From Streptomyces sp. 71268 (GTDB lineage: Bacteria; Actinomycetota; Actinomycetes; Streptomycetales; Streptomycetaceae): DNA of 64,000 bases. Of the stretch, positions 8,287-16,810 are shown piece after piece. Both the position numbers and the translations under genes were made by a program. The stretch covers positions 310,001 to 374,000 of the forward strand of contig NZ_CP114200.1 of the NCBI RefSeq assembly GCF_029392895.1, given 5' to 3'. The notes beneath the pieces were generated by a model. It did not search any database, was not told the DNA's origin, and saw only the letters and a list, made by a program, of their open reading frames with translations. Position 1 is the stretch's first letter; every line of letters begins with the position of its first letter.

Positions 8287-8955
8287 ATGAACGCCCTGCT
8301 CCCCCGGCCCCGCGCCACCCTCGCCCCCGGGGCCGTGCACGTACCCGACTGGCTCTCGGTGGCCGAGCAGCGCGCGCTGGTGGACGCCTGCCGGCAGTGG
8401 GCGGTGGGTCCCGTGCCCATGCGGCACACCCGGCTGCCGAGGGGCGGAACGATGTCGGTGCGGACGGTGTGTCTGGGTTGGCACTGGCAACCGTACGCGT
8501 ACACGCGCACCGCCGAAGACGTCAACGGCGAGCGGGTGGCGGCGCTTCCGGCGTGGCTGGTGGAGTGGGGGCGGCGCGCGGTGGCCGACGCGTACGGCGA
8601 CCCGTCGGCCGCGGCCGGCTACACCCCGGACACGGCGCTGATCAACTTCTATGACGCGGCGGCCAAAATGGGCATGCACCAGGACAAGGACGAGCGCTCC
8701 AGCGCGCCCGTCGTCTCGCTCAGCATCGGCGACACCTGCGTCTTCCGGTTCGGCAACACCGAGACCCGCACCCGGCCGTACACCGATGTGGAGCTGTGCT
8801 CGGGGGACCTGTTCGTCTTCGGCGGACCCTCGCGCTTCGCGTACCACGGCGTGCCCAGGGTCCGGCCCGGTACTGCCGACCCGGCCACCGGCCTGAGCGC
8901 GGGGCGGCTGAACATCACGCTGCGCGTCACCGGACTCGCCGACGGGCAACCGTAG
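8287..8955 (+). CDS. alkB: AlkB-type alpha-ketoglutarate-dependent dioxygenase
   Basis: A 222-residue Fe(II)/2-oxoglutarate dioxygenase that oxidatively removes N1-methyladenine and N3-methylcytosine lesions. The iron ligands appear as H-x-D in MGMHQDKDE and the distal His in YHGVPR. The 2-oxoglutarate-binding Arg is in RLNITLR. The substrate-side segment TALINFYD is also typical. GAGGAAGG precedes ATG 8287. It follows ogt on the same strand and probably shares a transcript. A convergent hairpin lies just downstream. Confidence 0.95.
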   Translation: MNALLPRPRATLAPGAVHVPDWLSVAEQRALVDACRQWAVGPVPMRHTRLPRGGTMSVRTVCLGWHWQPYAYTRTAEDVNGERVAALPAWLVEWGRRAVADAYGDPSAAAGYTPDTALINFYDAAAKMGMHQDKDERSSAPVVSLSIGDTCVFRFGNTETRTRPYTDVELCSGDLFVFGGPSRFAYHGVPRVRPGTADPATGLSAGRLNITLRVTGLADGQP

Positions 8956-8988
8956 GCCGGCCCTGACCGGCGGTCGGCCGAACGGCGC

Positions 8989-9029
8989 GGGCCCCGGCCG
9001 GCGCGGGTGTGACGCGTCGGCCGGGGCCC
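8989..9029. terminator. Bidirectional hairpin between alkB and chitinase
   Basis: GGGCCCCGGCCG (8989-9000) and CGGCCGGGGCCC (9018-9029) pair perfectly over 12 bp. The 17-nt loop can pair further internally. It sits between convergent genes, so it likely terminates both. Confidence 0.75.
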
Positions 9030-9042
9030 TGCTCCGGGAGCG

Positions 9043-9927
9043 TCAGCAGCTCAGCTTGTCACCGGGCGTGGTGCCCAGGACCTGCACGAAGCGCTGGTAG
9101 TTGTTGATGCGGCTCTGCACCTGGTTCGGGTTGCCGCCGTTGCACTCCAGGGTGCCGTTGATGGCCCGGATCGTCTCGCCGAAGCCCGCTCCGTTGACCA
9201 TGGCGTTGTGCGGGGTCATCGTGCCGGGGCCGGACTGGGTGTTCCAGTACCACAGGGCGGTCTTCCACGCCACGGCCGGGTCCCTCTCCACCAGCCACGG
9301 GTTGCGCAGCAGGTCGATGCCGAGCGCGTCACCCGCGGCCTTGTAGTTGAAGTTCCAGCTGAGCTGGATGGGGCCGCGGCCGTAGTACGCGTCCTGGCCG
9401 GCGGGGCAGCCGTAGGGCTGGTTGCGGTCGCAGTAGTGCGGGTAGTTCGCCTGGTTCTGCTCGACGATGTGGACCAGGCCGCCCGTCTCGTGGCTGACGT
9501 TGGCGAGGAAGGCGGCGGCCTCGCGGCGCTTGACGGTCTCGCTGCCGGTGTTCGCGAACGCCGGGTAGGCGCTCAGCGCGTCGGTCAGGCCACGGTAGGT
9601 GTAGAAGGAGTTCCGGTTCGGGAACATCTGGTTGAACTGGGCCTCACTGACCACGAAGCCCTCCTGGGTCGGCGGCTCACCACTGTCGCCACAGGCACCC
9701 TTGTCGGCCCAGACGTCCGAGGAGCCGGGCTTCTCGTTCTGGGTCCACCACTTGGCCGACCAGTTGTGGCCGTTGTAGGAGACGGAGTTGCCGCCGGTGT
9801 AGACGGTGGACGCGTTCCAACCCGTGGCGCAGGCCGTCGCGGCGGAGGCGGTCGGTCCTGGCATGAAGAGAGCGAACGCGACGGCCGAGGCCAACGCGGC
9901 GAGCAGGGCGAACAGGCGCTGTCTCAA
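9043..9927 (-). CDS. Secreted GH19 chitinase with N-terminal chitin-binding domain
   Basis: A 294-residue exported enzyme. Residues 1-30 form a Sec signal peptide (Arg-x-Arg start, hydrophobic core, ASA cleavage region). A small CBM5/12-type chitin-binding domain follows (about 32-80) with aromatic residues in WNASTVYTGGNSVSYNG and AKWWTQ. The GH19 domain runs from about 88 to the end, with catalytic-Glu segment NVSHETGGL and YYGRGPIQLSWNFNY. It cleaves chitin by inversion. The TTG start at 9927 is chosen because AAGGAG lies 8 bases upstream and the signal peptide then has a normal length. A DasR-like site lies upstream. Confidence 0.93.
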   Translation of the reverse strand: MRQRLFALLAALASAVAFALFMPGPTASAATACATGWNASTVYTGGNSVSYNGHNWSAKWWTQNEKPGSSDVWADKGACGDSGEPPTQEGFVVSEAQFNQMFPNRNSFYTYRGLTDALSAYPAFANTGSETVKRREAAAFLANVSHETGGLVHIVEQNQANYPHYCDRNQPYGCPAGQDAYYGRGPIQLSWNFNYKAAGDALGIDLLRNPWLVERDPAVAWKTALWYWNTQSGPGTMTPHNAMVNGAGFGETIRAINGTLECNGGNPNQVQSRINNYQRFVQVLGTTPGDKLSC

Positions 9928-10285
9928 GGGGCTTACTCCTTCGCACGGCCAACGGGGGTCCGGTGGCACCTGGGGGTGAGGGAACCAAATCGAATCGACC
10001 TGAACCTGTCAAGGTCTAGACCAAAATGAGGTCCTCGGGCGCAGGAACCTGCCGCGTCGCCCGCCGACGGTTGCCGGGCCGCCGAGCCGCGTCGCGCGGC
10101 GAACCCCCGGACGGACGAGCGGGGACGCGTGATCACCTCGGGGTGGGACGGGGCATGATGGGGCGGTCGTGCTCCCGTACGAACGTGCGGGAGCGGCGCG
10201 CCACGGCGCGGCGGCCCGTGGTCGTCCGCGCACCGGCACCCGCCCAGCGACCCCAGTGACCTCGACCGAACCACCCGGAGCAGCC
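9928..10285. other. Divergent regulatory region between chitinase and VOC genes
   Basis: A 358-bp gap. The left 100 bp are relatively AT-rich and hold the chitinase promoter area and a 10-bp palindrome. The right part is GC-rich and presumably carries the promoter of the VOC gene. I see no supported gene in it. Confidence 0.5.
10013..10022. promoter_or_regulatory. DasR-like operator upstream of the chitinase gene
   Basis: GGTCTAGACC is a perfect palindrome, 86 bp upstream of the chitinase start. It matches the core of the known Streptomyces DasR element (TGGTCTAGACCA), with one flanking base differing. On the minus strand a TTGACA (10006-10011) follows it directly, so a bound repressor would cover the -35 region. 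Repression by DasR with relief by glucosamine-6-phosphate is inferred from other streptomycetes. Confidence 0.75.
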
Positions 10286-10675
10286 ATGCGCGTGATCGCC
10301 TTTGACCACCTCGTCCTGACCGTCGCCGACATCGAGCGCTCGCTCGCGTTCTACTGCGGGCCGCTCGGCCTCGACCCGGTACGCGTCGACGAGTGGCGCG
10401 CGGGCCAGGCGCCCTTCCCCTCGGTCCGGGTGAGCCCGACGACCATCATCGACCTCGTACGGCGCGCGGCGGACGCCCCGCAGGGCAGCAACGTGGACCA
10501 CATCTGCCTGACCGTCGAGCCGCTGGACTGGCAGCAGGTCATCGACTCGGGCCAGTTCACGGTCCTCGACGGTCCCGGCGAGCGGTTCGGCGCCCGTGGG
10601 GTGGCCCAGTCGCTGTACGTGGCCGACCCGGACGGCAACACCGTGGAGCTGCGCTGGTACCCGCAGGACGCCTGA
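10286..10675 (+). CDS. VOC-family (glyoxalase/bleomycin-resistance fold) protein
   Basis: A 129-residue single-module vicinal-oxygen-chelate protein. The first strand carries FDHLVLTVADIERSLAFY. The middle has SNVDHICLTV and the end has LYVADPDGNTVELRWY. Metal-ligand positions are plausible at the two His residues and the final Glu. Such proteins include dioxygenases, epimerases and resistance proteins, and the reaction here cannot be told. ATG 10286 follows CGGAG. A MarR regulator gene follows on the same strand after 144 bases. Confidence 0.9.
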   Translation: MRVIAFDHLVLTVADIERSLAFYCGPLGLDPVRVDEWRAGQAPFPSVRVSPTTIIDLVRRAADAPQGSNVDHICLTVEPLDWQQVIDSGQFTVLDGPGERFGARGVAQSLYVADPDGNTVELRWYPQDA

Positions 10676-10808
10676 GCCGCCGGGCGGGAGCGTCCCTGGT
10701 CCGCCGAGCGTGTGCCCTCCCGCGTTTCTCCCGGGGGCCGCGCCGCGCGGCGCCGGTAGGGTCGGCGGCGGAAGCGCTTCGCCCCGCGAACCGACGTGTG
10801 GACGCTAA

Positions 10809-10814
10809 GGAGCT
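10809..10814 (+). promoter_or_regulatory. Ribosome binding site deciding the MarR TTG start
   Basis: AAGGAG followed by a short spacer and TTG 10820 gives canonical spacing. The upstream GTG codons at 10796 and 10798 have no comparable site. Confidence 0.55.
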
Positions 10815-10819
10815 GGCGG

Positions 10820-11356
10820 TTGGAAGACAGGTACCCCGCTGCGACCGCGCGGGAGGCACAGCGGGCCATGGACCACTTCGTCGGCCTCAGCCACCTCGCC
10901 CACCAGGAGATCGCGCGCCGGCTCGGGCTCAACCCCGCCGACCTGACCTGCTTCACCTACGTCCTGGAGGCGGGAACCGACCCGCTGACCGCCGGTGACC
11001 TCGCCGAGCGGGCCCAGGTGACGAGCGGCGCCGTGACGGGCATCCTCAACCGGCTCGAACGCGCCGGGTTCGTCGCGCGCCAGGCCGACCCCGAGGACCG
11101 CCGGCGGGTGCGCATCGTGGCCGAACCGGCCGCCCGGACCCGCGTGTTCGCGGCCTACGAGCCGCTCAACGCGCGCCTGGCCGCGCTGTACGCCGGCTAC
11201 TCCCCCGCCGAACTGGCCCTGCTCGGCGACTTCTTCCGGCGGGCCGACGCACTCGTGCACGGCTATCTGGAGGCCGCGCGGTCCCGGGCGGGGACTGAGA
11301 CGTCGCCGCCGGTGACGCCCGGGGCAGGCGGTAGGGCTACCGGCGGTGCGGGGTGA
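10820..11356 (+). CDS. MarR-family transcriptional regulator
   Basis: A 178-residue winged-helix regulator. The core HTH and wing are visible in LTAGDLAERAQVTSGAVTGILNRLERAGFVARQADPEDRRRVRI, quoted here as its parts TSGAVTGILNRLERAG and DPEDRRRVRI. The C-terminal 20 residues are Gly/Ala/Thr-rich. TTG 10820 is chosen over GTG 10796 because AAGGAG lies 7 bases before it. Targets are unknown; the upstream VOC gene is a candidate neighbour. No obvious palindrome lies immediately upstream. Confidence 0.9.
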   Translation: MEDRYPAATAREAQRAMDHFVGLSHLAHQEIARRLGLNPADLTCFTYVLEAGTDPLTAGDLAERAQVTSGAVTGILNRLERAGFVARQADPEDRRRVRIVAEPAARTRVFAAYEPLNARLAALYAGYSPAELALLGDFFRRADALVHGYLEAARSRAGTETSPPVTPGAGGRATGGAG

Positions 11357-11396
11357 CGGTTGTGCGGCGGTCGCGGGGAGGCGGCGGCGCACGGGG

Positions 11397-14120
11397 TCAG
11401 GCGTGCTCGCGGTCCGGCAGTGCTGGCAGGGCCTGTTCGGTCCAGATGACCTTGCCGGTGGGCGTGTAGCGGGTGCCCCAGCGCTCGGCGAACTGGGCGA
11501 CCAGGAACAGGCCGCGCCCGCCCTCGTCGGTGGTGGCGGCGTACCGCAGGTGCGGAGCGGTGCTGCTGGAGTCGGCGACCTCGCAGATCAGGCCGGTGTC
11601 GCGGATGAGCCGGACGCGGATCGGGCCCGCGGTGTAGCGGATGGCGTTGGTGATCAGCTCGCTGAGGATCAGCTCGGTGGTGAACGCCTCCTCGCCCACG
11701 TGCCACGCGGCGAGTTGGCGGCTGACCTTGGCGCGTACGTCGGCCACCGCCGCGGGGTCGGACGGCACCTCCCAGGTGGCGATCTGGTCCCGTGGCACGG
11801 AGCGGGTGCGGGCGACGATGAGGGCCACGTCGTCGTCCGGGTGCTCGCCGAGCAGCGCGTCCAGGACCCGCTGGCAGGTCTCCTCGGGCGTGCGGTCGGG
11901 GCCGCGCAGCACGTCGGTGAGCTGGTCGAGCCCGGTGTCGAGGTCCCGGCCGCCGTGGTCGATGAGCCCGTTGGTGTACAGCACGAGGCGGCTGCCTTCG
12001 GGCACCTCGAACTCGGCCGTCTCGAACGGCAGGCCGGTGACGCCGAGCGGCAGCCCGGCCGGCACGTCCGGGACGCGCACCGCGCCGTCCGGGCGCACCA
12101 CGACCGGCGGCGGGTGGCCGGCGCGGGCCATGACGCAGCGGCACTCGACCGGGTCGTAGATCGCGTACAGGCAGGTCGCGCCGGTGACGGTGGCGGCGCC
12201 GGTGGCGGTGGTCTCGTCCTGGTCGATGCTGCTCACCAGCTCGTCCAGGTGGCTGAGCAGCTCGTCGGGGGGCAGGTCCAGCGAGGAGAAGTTGTGCACC
12301 GCGGTACGGAGCCTGCCCATGGTGGCCGCCGCGTGCAGCCCGTGCCCGACGACGTCGCCCACCACCAGCGCGACCCGCGCCCCGGGCAGCGGGATCACGT
12401 CGAACCAGTCCCCGCCGACCCCGGAGCGGGCCAGCAGGTAGCGGTAGGCCACGTCGAGGGCGCGCTGGTCGGGCAGCCCGCGCGGCAGCAGGCTCTGCTG
12501 GAGGGTGACGGCCATGGCGTGCTCGCGGGTGTAGCGGCGGGCGTTGTCCAGGCAGACGGCCGCGTGCGCGACCAGTTCCTCGGCGAGGGCCAGGTCGTCC
12601 TCGTCGAAGGGCGGGGACCCGGTCGCGCGCCAGAAGTTGGCGACCCCGAGCACCCCGCCACGGGCCCGCAGCGGAACGGTGATCAGCGAGTGCACCCCGT
12701 AGTCGATGATGCCCGCGGCCCGCCGCGGGTCCTGGGCCCGCCAGCCGGGCGCCTCGCTCAGCCGGGGCACCAGCAGCGCGCACCGGTCCGCGATACAGCG
12801 CGCCTGGGGCGTGGAGGGAACGAAGTCGATGATCTCCTCGACGGGGTAGAGCGGGTGGTCCTCGCGTACGCCGGCCACGGCGACGCGGCGCATCTGCGAG
12901 GCGCCGGCCGTCGGCGGTTCCTCGCCGAGCACCACCGCGTCGACCACGTCGACGGTGGTGAAGTCGGTGAGCCTGCCGGCCGTGACCTCGGCGAGTTCCT
13001 CGGCCGTGCGCCGCACGTCCAGCGTGGTGCCGACCTCCACACCCGCGTCGTACAGCAGCCGGAGGCGGGTGCGCGCGGTCTCGGCCCGGCCGGTGAGGGT
13101 GTGCAGCTCGGTCGTGTCGCGCAGGGTGGCCACGGTGCCGGGCGGGCCGCCGTGCCGGTCGGTGGGTCGGTTGTTCACGGCCAGCAGCCGGTCCCCGGCG
13201 CGGATCACCTCGTCGGTGGTGGCGCGGCCGGTGGCCAGCACGTCGGCGAGCGGGGCGTCGAGGCCCAGCTCGGTGACGGGCCGGCCCTCCGCGTCGGCGG
13301 GGAGCGCGAGCAGGCGGCGCGCCTCGTCGTTGGCGAGCAGCAGCCGGCGCTCACCGCTGACGATGAGCACCCCCTCGCGGACCGCGTGCAGCACCGCGTC
13401 GTGGTGCTCGTACATCCGGGCGAGCTTCGCGGGGTCGAGGCCGCGCGTCTGGCGGCGCAGCCGCCGGCCCGCGAGCGCGCTGCCGCCGAGCGCCAGGGCC
13501 AGGCCCGCCGCGCCGCCGCCGAGCAGGATGGGCAGTTCGTCGTGGAGCGACTGGCTCACGCGGCTGGTGCGCAGGCCCGCCGAGACGAGGCCCACCACCT
13601 CGCCCTCGCGGTCGGTGACGGGCACCACCGCCTGGACCACCTCGCCGATGGTGCCGTCGACGGTCTCGGTACTGGACTCGCCGCGCTGGGCGGGGCCGAT
13701 GTCGCCGACGAACCTTCGGCCGATGCGGTCCGGCTCGGGGTGGGTGTAGCGCGTGCCGTCGGTGCGCATGACGACGACGAAGTCGATGTCCGCGCCCGCC
13801 CTGGCCGCCTCGGCGCGCGGCTGGAGGACCGCCGTGGGGTCGCTCGCGCCCAGGGCCTCGACGACGCCGGGCGCCTCGGCGAACGCCTCGGCGACGGCCA
13901 GCGCGCGCTGGCGCGCCTCGCCCTCGTCGTCGCGACGGGCCTGGAGCACGAGGGCCGCCACACCGGCGGCCACGATCAGCAGGACGATGAGCAGTTGGAG
14001 CAGGAAGATCTGACCGGCGATGCTGCGCGCGCTCAGCAGCGAGCGCGTGCGGGGGCCGTCGCGGCGGGGTGGGCGTCGACCGGTGGCGGTGGAGGCCGAC
14101 GGGAACCGGGAACGACCCAT
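11397..14120 (-). CDS. Membrane sensor phosphatase: Cache-PAS-GAF-SpoIIE-HATPase
   Basis: A 907-residue protein. A first membrane helix (about 35-60) and a second (about 203-225) bracket an extracytoplasmic Cache-like sensor with DIDFVVVMRTDGTRYTHP. Then come a PAS domain (about 245-350), GAF (about 365-560), a SpoIIE/PP2C phosphatase (about 575-770) with GGDWFD and VVGDVVGHG, and an RsbW-like ATPase (about 785-900) with ELITNAIRY and DEGGRGLFL. It should pass an extracellular signal to STAS/anti-sigma partners. The SigB-type gene is nearby but on the other strand. ATG 14120 is chosen; a TTG at 14207 is in frame without a ribosome site. Confidence 0.92.
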   Translation of the reverse strand: MGRSRFPSASTATGRRPPRRDGPRTRSLLSARSIAGQIFLLQLLIVLLIVAAGVAALVLQARRDDEGEARQRALAVAEAFAEAPGVVEALGASDPTAVLQPRAEAARAGADIDFVVVMRTDGTRYTHPEPDRIGRRFVGDIGPAQRGESSTETVDGTIGEVVQAVVPVTDREGEVVGLVSAGLRTSRVSQSLHDELPILLGGGAAGLALALGGSALAGRRLRRQTRGLDPAKLARMYEHHDAVLHAVREGVLIVSGERRLLLANDEARRLLALPADAEGRPVTELGLDAPLADVLATGRATTDEVIRAGDRLLAVNNRPTDRHGGPPGTVATLRDTTELHTLTGRAETARTRLRLLYDAGVEVGTTLDVRRTAEELAEVTAGRLTDFTTVDVVDAVVLGEEPPTAGASQMRRVAVAGVREDHPLYPVEEIIDFVPSTPQARCIADRCALLVPRLSEAPGWRAQDPRRAAGIIDYGVHSLITVPLRARGGVLGVANFWRATGSPPFDEDDLALAEELVAHAAVCLDNARRYTREHAMAVTLQQSLLPRGLPDQRALDVAYRYLLARSGVGGDWFDVIPLPGARVALVVGDVVGHGLHAAATMGRLRTAVHNFSSLDLPPDELLSHLDELVSSIDQDETTATGAATVTGATCLYAIYDPVECRCVMARAGHPPPVVVRPDGAVRVPDVPAGLPLGVTGLPFETAEFEVPEGSRLVLYTNGLIDHGGRDLDTGLDQLTDVLRGPDRTPEETCQRVLDALLGEHPDDDVALIVARTRSVPRDQIATWEVPSDPAAVADVRAKVSRQLAAWHVGEEAFTTELILSELITNAIRYTAGPIRVRLIRDTGLICEVADSSSTAPHLRYAATTDEGGRGLFLVAQFAERWGTRYTPTGKVIWTEQALPALPDREHA

Positions 14121-14256
14121 AGCCACATGCTGGCATCGATGCGGGGGCGGGGCGACCGGTGCATTCCCCGATAATTCAGCACTTTGCCGACCGTCGGCTC
14201 CTCCCAACCCTCTCCCGTTCGATCGCCTGTTCTATTTCGGGCGTATGCTGGGACAC

Positions 14257-14886
14257 ATGGCGGTTTCCTTGCAGGGTTCACTCTTCGACACGACGGAGGA
14301 GATCGCGCCGCGCCCACTGACGGGAGTCCGGCGCACCCCGCTCGCCCACGGCGCCTGGATCGACGTCCTGCCCGGCTGGCTGTCCGGCGCCGACGCACTC
14401 TTCACCCACCTGGCGCGAACCGTGCCCTGGCAAGCGGAGCGGCGGCGGATGTACGAGCGCACCGTCGACGTACCGCGCCTGCTGGCCACCTACCGGGCCG
14501 GCGATCCCCTGCCGCACCCCGCGCTCGACGAGGCCCGCGCCCGACTGAGCGCGCACTACGCGGCCGAGCTGGGCGAACCCTTCGTGAGCGCGGGGCTGTG
14601 CTTCTACCGGGACGGACGGGACAGCGTGGCCTGGCACGGCGACCGGTTCGGGCGGGGCGCGGCCGAGGACACCATGGTGGCGATCGTCTCCGTCGGCCAG
14701 CCGCGACCGCTGCTGCTGCGCCCGCGCGACGGCGGCGGCCCGACGCTGCGCTGGCCACTCGGGCACGGCGATCTGATCGTCATGGGCGGAAGCTGCCAGC
14801 GCACCTGGGACCACGCCATCCCCAAGTCGACCAGGGCGACGGGCCCGCGCATCAGCGTGCAGTTCCGCCCTCGCGGCGTGTCCTGA
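14257..14886 (+). CDS. Second AlkB-like 2OG-Fe(II) dioxygenase
   Basis: A 209-residue protein of the AlkB superfamily, different in sequence from the alkB product at 8287. The iron triad is visible as WHGD (H-x-D) and the distal His in RTWDHAIPK. The 2-oxoglutarate Arg is in RISVQFR. LCFYRDGRDSVAWHGDRFG is characteristic of eukaryote-like ALKBH2/3-type bacterial homologues. It begins MAVSLQGSLFD; ATG 14245 four codons earlier is an alternative, and neither has a clear ribosome site. It diverges from the large phosphatase gene. Nucleic acid repair is likely; DNA or RNA preference is unknown. Confidence 0.9.
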   Translation: MAVSLQGSLFDTTEEIAPRPLTGVRRTPLAHGAWIDVLPGWLSGADALFTHLARTVPWQAERRRMYERTVDVPRLLATYRAGDPLPHPALDEARARLSAHYAAELGEPFVSAGLCFYRDGRDSVAWHGDRFGRGAAEDTMVAIVSVGQPRPLLLRPRDGGGPTLRWPLGHGDLIVMGGSCQRTWDHAIPKSTRATGPRISVQFRPRGVS

Positions 14887-15297
14887 CGCGCGCCAGCGGC
14901 GTCGCGCGAGGCACCCGCGGCGCGCCCTGACGTGCGGGTCGCACCCGTAGCGCGCGGGTCGCGCCGCCGGAAGGGGGCGGCTCGCCCAGCGCCCGAGCGG
15001 GGCCCGCTCGGGCAGGCGCGAACGCCCGGGCGGGGGCGGCCGCGTCGCCCACCGCGCGGCCCGTCTGATGCGTGCGGGCGGGGAAGTGGCTACGGTGGGA
15101 TATGCCCGCTTGGTCCAGATTCACGGACGTACGTGCCCCTGCCAGGGCGCGCCTCCGGGGTCCCGCGGGCGAGTCAGCACCGTGCTTCGGACCGAAGGCA
15201 CGCACCACGGGGGCGGTCGCGTCTGCTCCCCGCACCGTGTCGAGCCGACGCGTGCGCCCCGGTGGAGAATCGTCCGCCGTTCCGGGAGCTGTTTTCC
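14887..15297. other. Intergenic region upstream of the sigma factor gene
   Basis: A 411-bp gap. The frame of the sigma gene stays open upstream, but its translation is Arg/Pro/Gly-rich without family sequence. I searched for a SigB-type promoter (GTTT or GnnT, spacer, GGGTAT) and found no convincing match. The region should hold the sigma gene promoter. Confidence 0.4.
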
Positions 15298-16158
15298 ATG
15301 ACGACCGCACGAGTACACGCCACACGCTCCGCCAAACATCCGCACGATGACGCGCCCGACACCGCCGCCGACTTCCGCAGGCTGTCCGTGCTGGAGGACG
15401 GGCCCGAGAAGGAGGCCCTGCGAACACGCATCATCGTGGCCTGGATCCCCATGGCCGACCGGCTCGCCCGGCAGTTCCGCAATCGGGGCGAGGCCCTGGA
15501 GGATCTGCGTCAGGTGGCCGCCCTCGGCCTGGTCAAGGCGGTCCTCCGGTACGACCCGACGCGCGGGATCGCCTTCGAGAGCTTCGCCGTGCCGACCGTG
15601 GTCGGCGAGGTCAAGCGGCACTTCCGCGACCACATGTGGGAGCTGCACGTGCCGCGCCGGGTCCAGGAGCTGCGCAACCAGGTGCGCGCCGCGTGCCGGG
15701 ACCTCTCCCCCACGCTGGAGGACCGGATTCCGGGCGTGGCGGAGATCGCCGAGCACACCGGACTCAGCCAGGCCGACGTACGGCTCGGCATGCAGGCGCT
15801 GGACTGCTACGCGGCGCTGTCGCTGGACGCCGAGCTGTCGGGCACCGAGGACGGCTACTCGCTGGTCGACACGCTCGCCGACCAGGAGCCGGGCTTCGAC
15901 CAGGTCATCGACCGGGAGGCGGTCCGGCCGGTACTCAGCAAGCTGCCGGAGAGGGAGCGGCGCATTCTGTACCTGCGGTTCTTCTGCGACATGACGCAGA
16001 GCCGCATCGCCGAGCAGCTCGGCATATCGCAGATGCACGTCTCGCGCCTGATCAACCGCACCTGCTCCGACCTGTGCGACCAGGTGATGGGCGACCGCCC
16101 CCGGCGCCCGGCCTACGTCACCGCTCCCACGGACGACCCGCCCGCCGCTGCGCCCTGA
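15298..16158 (+). CDS. SigB/SigF-family alternative RNA polymerase sigma factor
   Basis: A 286-residue group 3 sigma factor. Region 2 has EDLRQVAALGLVKAVLRYDP and GIAFESFAVPTVVGEVKRHFRD, region 3 follows with VPRRVQELRNQV, and region 4 has LPERERRILYLRFF and the HTH QSRIAEQLGISQMHVSRLI. This family directs stress and sporulation promoters in Streptomyces and is usually held by an RsbW-type anti-sigma factor. None is encoded next to it. The start at 15298 follows GGGAG with about 9-base spacing. The N-terminal 25 residues are family-variable. Confidence 0.95.
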   Translation: MTTARVHATRSAKHPHDDAPDTAADFRRLSVLEDGPEKEALRTRIIVAWIPMADRLARQFRNRGEALEDLRQVAALGLVKAVLRYDPTRGIAFESFAVPTVVGEVKRHFRDHMWELHVPRRVQELRNQVRAACRDLSPTLEDRIPGVAEIAEHTGLSQADVRLGMQALDCYAALSLDAELSGTEDGYSLVDTLADQEPGFDQVIDREAVRPVLSKLPERERRILYLRFFCDMTQSRIAEQLGISQMHVSRLINRTCSDLCDQVMGDRPRRPAYVTAPTDDPPAAAP

Positions 16159-16248
16159 CGACCGCGCGCCGAGCGGGTCGGCCCCGGTCGGCCGGGCACT
16201 CCCCGACCGCTGACGCGGGGCCCGCCGCCGGAGCGGGCGGCGTACCCG

Positions 16249-16758
16249 TCAGTTCAGGGCGTGTCCCGTCGTGACGTCCACGTGGTCGGGCACCGACTCG
16301 TGCCGGTCACCGACGGTCAGCGTGCCGGTGGGCTCGAAGAGGAGGACGGACGCGCCGGCGGCCGACGAGGGCCGGTGCTCGACGCCGCGCGGCACCACGA
16401 ACACCGACCCCGCAGTGAGCGTGACCACGCGCTCGCCGCGCGGACCACCGGGGGTCGCCGGCGCCCCGTCGCGCAGGCCGAGGTCCAGCTCACCGTCGAT
16501 GACCAGGAAGAACTCGTCGGTGTCGGTATGCAGGTGCCAGATGTAGTCGCCCTTCATCTTGGCCACCCGTACGTCGTAGTCGTTGACGTGGGCGACGATG
16601 CGCGGACTCCACAGCGCGTCGAAGGTGGCCAGCGCGGACCGGAGCGCCAGCGGCTCGGCGAGGGCGTCCGCCGTACGGGCCTCGCCGCTCGACGGGGCGC
16701 CGGGGGCGGTACCGGGGGCGTGCTCGGACTGGTCGGGGAGGAAGGTGTCGTCGTTCAC
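16249..16758 (-). CDS. Cupin-domain protein
   Basis: A 169-residue protein. The first 45 residues are low-complexity and acidic, then a single cupin barrel follows. Metal-ligand motif 1 is seen in HLHTDTDEFFLVIDGELDLGL and motif 2 in GSVFVVPRGVEHRP. Function is unknown; related cupins are dioxygenases, isomerases or small-molecule binders. GTG 16758 is chosen because AGGATGG lies just upstream; GTG 16782 is an alternative. It is convergent with the sigma factor gene and divergent from the GlxA-type regulator, 52 bp apart. Confidence 0.85.
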   Translation of the reverse strand: MNDDTFLPDQSEHAPGTAPGAPSSGEARTADALAEPLALRSALATFDALWSPRIVAHVNDYDVRVAKMKGDYIWHLHTDTDEFFLVIDGELDLGLRDGAPATPGGPRGERVVTLTAGSVFVVPRGVEHRPSSAAGASVLLFEPTGTLTVGDRHESVPDHVDVTTGHALN

Positions 16759-16810
16759 CCGACCATCCTGCGTCCATGACACCGCGCCACGGGAGTGCTA
16801 GAAATCGCGT

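Noticed and set aside
11346..14174. Long open frame on the plus strand opposite the large phosphatase gene
   Set aside because: The minus-strand product has five recognised domains. The plus-strand frame is low-complexity.
15085..15115. Possible SigB-type promoter upstream of the sigma factor gene
   Set aside because: A GGGATAT-like hexamer is present, but without a proper upstream GTTT/GnnT element at the right spacing.
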